Positions 63,450-64,000 of a stretch of 64,000 nt of DNA are shown piece by piece. How positions within the stretch are numbered: the stretch's first letter is position 1; the number at the start of each line of letters is the position of its first letter. The DNA is from Bacteriovoracaceae bacterium (GTDB lineage Bacteria; Bdellovibrionota; Bacteriovoracia; Bacteriovoracales; Bacteriovoracaceae). The position numbers were made by a program, and so were the translations under genes. The DNA lies in NCBI GenBank assembly GCA_018675575.1, contig JABGXW010000099.1, forward strand, positions 23,288-87,287, read 5' to 3'. Below the pieces are notes generated by a model. It was not told the origin of the DNA. It searched no databases and saw nothing but the letters and a program-made list of their open reading frames with translations.

Positions 63450-63509
63450 TATCTATCCCAAATTTGAAAAGTTAGGCTAACACTTAAGATTATTGATGAC
63501 TAGTGCGGT

Positions 63510-64000
63510 TTACTGCTCCACAAGCTCTAGTCCCCCATGACGTGAACTGGGTTGAGTATATTGCAGCTTAAAATTTACTCTTTTTGAAGATAGTTTTTTA
63601 TTCTGATTATCTAAACGATCCATTTTTCGAATAAACTTTAAAACATGTGGATATGCCTTGGGATGCCATGCGTCTTTAATGACTAACGGTTCATATTCAA
63701 AAGAATTTAATTTTTTAGCTACTCTTAACTGGTTACCTAGAGTTGGACCATATCCAGGGAGTCTATTTCCTGAATGTGTATGTACCTGAAATATAAATAG
63801 AAGTAAATACATAGTTAATGCGCCGAGATAAACAAAGAAAGCTTTTTTAAATTTTGAGTTTGAAAAAAGATTTTTAAATCCGACCCAAAACATTAAAAGC
63901 ATTCCGCACCAAGAGCCATTATAATAATGAGGATGAGTTCTTAGTCCCCCATAAAAGCTGAAGAGCCAATGGAACAAGATTATCAATACACCAATAAAAA
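63510..64000 (-). CDS. C-terminal part of a polytopic membrane protein, probable glycosyltransferase
   Basis: The frame is open to the window edge, so the start is missing. About 163 residues are visible: at least two or three membrane segments (FIGVLIILFHWLFSFYGG; FFVYLGALTMYLLLFIFQV) and a soluble tail with conserved-looking His, Tyr and Trp residues (RTHPHYYNGSW; KDAWHPKAYPHV). The arrangement recalls GT-C or ArnT-like enzymes with a periplasmic end domain, but the catalytic region is outside the window. The location beside the GT22 cluster supports a glycan role. Confidence 0.65.
   Translation of the reverse strand, partial: FIGVLIILFHWLFSFYGGLRTHPHYYNGSWCGMLLMFWVGFKNLFSNSKFKKAFFVYLGALTMYLLLFIFQVHTHSGNRLPGYGPTLGNQLRVAKKLNSFEYEPLVIKDAWHPKAYPHVLKFIRKMDRLDNQNKKLSSKRVNFKLQYTQPSSRHGGLELVEQ

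Overview
The window looks like chromosomal DNA of a low-GC Gram-negative bacterium. Outer-membrane beta-barrel proteins, an LptF/G-type permease, a RodZ homologue, an MltD-type transglycosylase and many signal-peptide or lipoprotein genes point to a two-membrane cell. The AT-rich coding style, the lineage-specific exported proteins and the gene orders (site-2 protease-scpA-scpB-rluB; TPR lipoprotein-rodZ) fit the Bdellovibrionota, most likely a Bacteriovoracales/Halobacteriovorax relative. That placement is inference; there is no rRNA here to prove it.

Layout. 1-1.8 kb: a partial carbon-nitrogen hydrolase and UDP-glucose dehydrogenase. 1.9-4.1 kb: a YbhN-type membrane protein and an exported HExxH protein. 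4-11.4 kb (minus strand): lepA with two followers, then a HAMP-PAS membrane protein with ktrA and ktrB. 11.4-18 kb: an Fe-S rRNA methyltransferase, PilF-like lipoprotein, rodZ, an LPS-export permease, pepA and trmL. 18-18.8 kb: a 779-bp element with perfect 24-bp terminal inverted repeats carrying a REP-type tyrosine transposase. 18.9-21.4 kb: two tandem outer-membrane proteins with promoter and terminator. 21.5-28.1 kb: transglycosylase, dicarboxylate symporter, lgt and unknowns. 28.2-31 kb: rplU-rpmA-obgE-rsfS-rlmH. 31-33.6 kb: stand-alone E2 acyltransferase, Lrp regulator, trpS and initiator tRNA-Met. 33.7-37.5 kb: small and exported unknowns. 37.5-41.8 kb: rluB-like, scpB, scpA and site-2 protease. 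42-47 kb: a second exported HExxH protein, two predicted envelope proteins, small proteins and a DegT-type aminotransferase. 47.3-55.1 kb: trmB-dnaG-rpoD and a SWIM-SNF2 ATPase. 55-64 kb: an envelope-glycan island.

The most system-like region is 56-64 kb. It holds three paralogous GT-C enzymes with the xDE and HKExRF signatures of the eukaryotic Alg9/PIG-B (GT22) family, an Alg5/Dpm1-like GT2, a GT2-methyltransferase fusion, a separate methyltransferase and the end of another polytopic membrane protein. This is consistent with polyprenyl-phosphate sugars being made in the cytoplasm and used on the outer face of the inner membrane.

The most unusual gene-structure observation is at 43.2 kb. 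An extended -10 promoter, a Shine-Dalgarno sequence and an in-frame signal peptide precede an outer-membrane-type gene, but the frame has no ATG, GTG or TTG start; the best candidate is ATT at 43215. No stretch over 300 bases lacks a gene. The longest gaps are about 246-259 bases (18668-18925 and 34696-34941). I found no CRISPR array, rRNA or prophage.
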